A stretch of DNA of 64,000 nt from Nephromyces sp. MM_2019 (lineage: Eukaryota > Apicomplexa > Aconoidasida > Nephromycida): the NCBI GenBank assembly GCA_015657535.1, contig JADHZB010001665.1, forward strand, positions 25,054 to 89,053, in the 5' to 3' direction. The translations under genes and the position numbers were made by a program. The notes below the pieces were generated by a model that was not told where the DNA came from, searched no databases, and saw nothing but the letters and a program-made list of their open reading frames with translations. This document shows positions 60,682 to 64,000 of the stretch, in pieces. Numbering within the stretch: the first letter of the stretch is position 1; the number at the start of each line of letters is the position of its first letter.

Positions 60682-62663
60682 GTGTGATTTGTATTAAATT
60701 TTTTGAAGAAGTCTTTTTCTAGCAATTTTTATGCTTTGTAGGAGGTTTTATACCTTTGAAGTTCGCCTTATTTACAGTTAAAATACCACGATATTGTGGC
60801 GTTTCTTTGGTCCTTCTAATTGAGTTATAGGGAGTGCTTTGGAGATTGTGCTTGCGCTAATGCTAGGTGTATGCTTTATTTGGTTTTTAAAGCGAGTTAT
60901 AGTTAATTTTTGGCTGCTTGAAAATTGGAGTTTTTTTTTTAGCAAAGAAGGTAGTGATTGAAGAGTAGTATCGTGTACTACTGGTAGGGTAGCATCACCT
61001 TCGGTATGCAAACAAGAGAAACACGACTTTTTGCGTGATTTTGGTTTTTTTCGTGGATTTTTGTAATTGAATGTTTTTTCTTCTTTTGAAGCTGTGGCTA
61101 GCAGGATGCCCTGCTTAACTTTGGCATTTTGATTTGGAAATTTTTGCTGTTTTTCCCGTGTTTTTGCTTGTTTTTCAACGTTGCTTTTGACCTTTGAATT
61201 CTTTAAAAATGTTTTTTGGAAAATTAATAAGAGAAGTTTGTAGAAAATCGTATTTAAAAAAAAGGAATTAATTTTGTATCTTTGTCACCTCCATAGAGTG
61301 TGGTGGTAGTGAAGATGTGGTAGAGTTCATGTGGACTAGATTTTTTCCAGGTATATCTCTATGAATTGAATTTATCCATTCACCCAAAAAAAATGAAAAT
61401 GTATTTGGAATGGGAAAAAATTGGCATTTTTTTTGTCGAGAAAACCTCCGAAAACCATTTTTTGGGTATTTAGAGCTTATCGAGGCTTGTGGTTTCAGTT
61501 TAACATGAGGATGAAGATGTGTGTGTGTTTTTAGTTATTTGTGTGTGAATTGCGTTAATTTTATGTGCTTTTTTTTCTTGTAAGATATAAAGGCTACGAT
61601 GGCGGCATAAGGATGGGTTTTGGGGACTTAAAATCAATTTTATGGTCTAAATTTCGTTTCAATTTCTGGTTTTTTATTGAAATTTGTAGATAGTTGCATC
61701 TTTTTCTTTAATATTTCGAAAATTCACGCTGTTCTCCGATGGTTTTAACATATTTCACTGATGGAAGCAGTTTGCGTCTATTTCTTGCTATCCTTTCAAG
61801 ATTTTTTGAGATTACATGATATCATTTGTTATAGAAGTATTTTTTAATATAAACTTAATTTTTTTTTTTTGCATCGCAGCAAGTTAAGAGCATGGACACG
61901 TAATTTTATTGACGCCTGAATGTATTTGCAAACGGGTTAAAGGCTGTGTTTTAATATCACTGGCTGAAAGTGCTGCTTAATTTTTAATTTCACTGGCCGA
62001 ACATTTTGATTATGACCAGAATTTTCCTTGAAGACAGGTTTTTTCTTCGAAAAAACATCATTTTCGCGTGCTTCGCTGTGTGTTATAGCTGTGATATAGG
62101 TAAACTCCTAGTCTTGTTTTGTGTAGACTACGTTATTTTCCAAGAAAATTTCCGGAGTTTCGTCATCTTCAAATTTCTAGTTACTTTTAACGAGCTTCCC
62201 TTGCTTTGGCTTGAAGATTTTCTGACGAAATTACGCCTTCTTGTAGAGAAATTTTGTAGCATTCATTAATGATTGACTTCTGCCGAATCCGTGTGTGTGT
62301 GTGTGTTTCTTTGGGCTTTTTTGGGTTAATCTAGTTAAAACCGCAGTTGTTCCTTGTGTTGATAATATTGAGAAGCAGAAGTTGTGTATTTACGAAAAGA
62401 GTGTGAAAATTGATCCCCACACGGTCATACACACCACACACTCCACACTCGCCACACAGACACAACGCACACGCACCGCACTGATCACTCCCACCCCCCA
62501 CCAAACACTAATATATTTTCCTTTCCATGCATTTCTCCCTCTTTAAGCTTTCCTTTTCTTATCTGTTGATGCTCTCTCTGTATCACGTCGATTATATGCT
62601 TAATCCTAGGCTATCCGAGAGACTTTTCTAAACTTCATATAACCTACGCATCAGCTCTTCACG

Positions 62664-64000
62664 ATGATGCTATGCAAGACTATAAAGTTGCCCAAGGACA
62701 AGAGCAAATACTACTGCGGGGGCGTTATCTTTGCAGGGTGAGTTTTATTGATGTGTGTGCACTGATGAAAGCATGCTTTTCTTCTGCTTCTGTTTCTTCT
62801 TCGTCTAAATTTTCTTGTGCTTTTGTTTCTTCTACTTCTTCTACTTATTTCTTTTCTTCTTCTTTCTCTTATTTTTTTTTAATATTCTTCCTACTTCTTC
62901 ATCAGTTTTGAATGCTTTTTACAGGAATGAGCCTGAGCTGTTAAGCCAACTCTTCATTCTGTGCTTCTTTATATGCTTCCTTGCATTATCTTCTTATTCC
63001 TGCAATAAGCTCTGTGTGTTGAAGCCTATACTGTAGCTTAGCAGATCGCTTTGCCAAGCATTTCACTGTGGGCAGGGCCCATGGTGTGTGACGTGATCTC
63101 CAACTTTTTTCTCATCCCTTCTTATGTGTGGCTTTGTCGATGATATTGTATGGTTTGATAACTCTTGATATACTGGATTTTGCTACTTCAATCTGTAGGC
63201 CTGACAAGAAGAAGGGATGGCTTACGTGTGCCGCGATTTTTGTGGCCTATGGCTTTTTCCTTGGTGCTTCAGCTCCGGTAAGCAGAAAGGCTATAGAGAT
63301 CAGCTTGAAGGCTGTCTATTCTTTGCTTTTTTAGCTGTTTTAACTCTTTTTCTTTGAAGGTTTAAAGTGATCTTCTTTATCTTTCTTCTTCATCTTTTTT
63401 TTTCTTTTTTTGTTTCTTCTTCTTATCTCCTAGTACAATCACCTTCTTGAATATGAAGATCTTCTCTTGCACTTCTATTCTGGCGTGTGTTTTATGTTTT
63501 TTCACTAGCATCTTCATACAATATATATAAGCTTCTTTTGACATTTCGTAGAGGAACAGCCTTTGTGTGTAATTTTTTTATTCGAGAACCAATTGATGTA
63601 TGGTAAGCTTTGTAAGTTCTTTTAGTATGTAAAGTCACACATTAAAGTGTTGATATTCTTTGAATTTGTGTGTTAGAAATCCTCCTTCCTCTTCTTTATA
63701 ATCTAGTAGAAATGCTTTAACAAAAAAATTTACTACTTTCGATCTATTCTTCTCTTGAAGTGAAGAAATTTTCTGGGTCGTTAGTATGTATGCGTTGCTT
63801 GTGTATTTGTGTGTGTGTAAGTTTTACATCGTATGAGTCGTGTGTGTCGTGTATGCTTTATATGTCTTGTGTCTCTTGTGTGTCATGGGTGTAATTGTGT
63901 CGTGTGTGTCGTGTGTGTCGTATGTGTCGTGTGTCTGTTGTGTGTTATGCGTGTGCGTCGTGTGTCTCGTATCTTTATTCGTATGTGTCGTGTGTCTCCT
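62664..64000 (+). CDS. DHHC-family palmitoyltransferase, 5' end only
   Basis: DHHC proteins are membrane S-acyltransferases that attach palmitate to cysteines of target proteins. Exons seen: 62664-62737 (ATG at 62664, after an in-frame TAA), 63199-63277 and probably 63434-63484, in phases 2 and 0. Sites are GG|GTGAGT, TCTGTAG|G, CCG|GTAAGC and a very strong TTATCTCCTAG. The protein starts KTIKLPKDKSKYYCGGVIFA and continues GPDKKKGW into a hydrophobic segment LTCAAIFVAYGFFLGASA. This matches the start of the family: a P-x-N-x-F-x-C-x-G-R-x-x-x-GPD cytosolic block directly before membrane span 1. The third exon (YNHLLEYEDLLLHFYSG) would be the loop before span 2. The catalytic Cys-rich DHHC domain lies beyond the window, so assignment rests on the N-terminal pattern only. 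The third exon's donor (GTGTGT) is uncertain. Confidence 0.7.
63790..64000. repeat. TGTGTCG-type tandem repeat at window end
   Basis: Imperfect GTGTGTCGTGTGTGTCGTAT units fill the last 200 bp and continue past the edge. They lie inside or beyond an intron of the DHHC gene. Confidence 0.85.

Larger units (their letters stand above)
58963..62663. other. T/G-rich region upstream of the DHHC gene
   Basis: The plus strand becomes T/G-rich here. It holds a tandem duplication (59341-59525), an ambiguous ORF at 60328-60528 and a candidate plus-strand exon at 60635-60681. A plus frame at 59071-59346 reads GLSTGYTAIKECTYIEWGNY, and one at 62006-62269 reads FNELPLLWLEDFLTKLRLLV; both are of low support. 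Confidence 0.35.

Noticed and set aside
62914..63034. Frame NEPELLSQLFILCFFICFLA with a good acceptor, between DHHC exons 1 and 2
   Set aside because: It has the right phase in, but no good donor. Including it would break the CGGVIFAGPD block that defines the family.
1..64000. CRISPR arrays, tRNA, rRNA or organelle DNA
   Set aside because: No regular spacer-repeat pattern is present. No tRNA cloverleaf with TTCGA and matching arms was recognised by eye, and there is no rRNA-like sequence. A tRNAscan-SE run would settle the tRNA question.

Overview
This window looks like nuclear DNA from an intron-rich, AT-rich protist, most plausibly an apicomplexan or close alveolate relative. The clues are many very short GT-AG exons, long U/G-rich introns, (CA/TG)n tracts, a SSNA1/DIP13 gene, a DHHC palmitoyltransferase, a possible PEX11-like gene and a huge Ser-rich disordered protein. 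The placement is inference. A peroxin together with apicomplexan-like features would fit a lineage such as Cardiosporidium/Nephromyces, but nothing in the sequence proves it. There are no bacterial operons, CRISPR arrays, rRNA genes or recognisable tRNA genes.

Almost every real gene is broken into exons of 4-230 nt, so long-ORF searches see only fragments. I built the gene models by hand from splice signals, phase agreement and protein plausibility. From left to right: the 3' end of an unrecognised minus-strand gene (1.4-2.2 kb); a complete four-exon SSNA1 gene (3.0-7.0 kb, minus); mostly featureless DNA (7-12.5 kb); an ankyrin-repeat gene of at least 18 exons across 14.6 kb (12.5-27.1 kb, minus); a compact two-exon gene of 80 aa facing it across a 0.5 kb shared promoter region (27.6-27.9 kb, plus); an unrecognised minus-strand gene (29.3-30.0 kb); a six-exon PEX11-like gene (34.1-35.5 kb, minus); and a 1767-aa, two-exon disordered protein (35.7-41.8 kb, minus). 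Two further unrecognised minus-strand genes follow (43.9-44.5 and 45.6-46.6 kb).

From about 47 to 59 kb the sequence is a patchwork of tandem duplications, a decayed reading frame in a more GC-rich island (47.7-48.6 kb), and isolated ORFs with little support. Near 59 kb the plus strand switches from A/C-rich to T/G-rich. The first gene I can place on the plus strand beyond that point is the 5' end of a DHHC palmitoyltransferase (62.7 kb onward), which runs off the window.

The genes do not form a pathway. SSNA1 is a microtubule-fibre protein, PEX11-like proteins shape peroxisomes, DHHC enzymes palmitoylate proteins, and the ankyrin and giant proteins have no assignable function. I found no new multi-gene system. 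The most novel items are the 80-aa gene at 27.6 kb, the giant protein at 35.7 kb and the set of hidden multi-exon genes.
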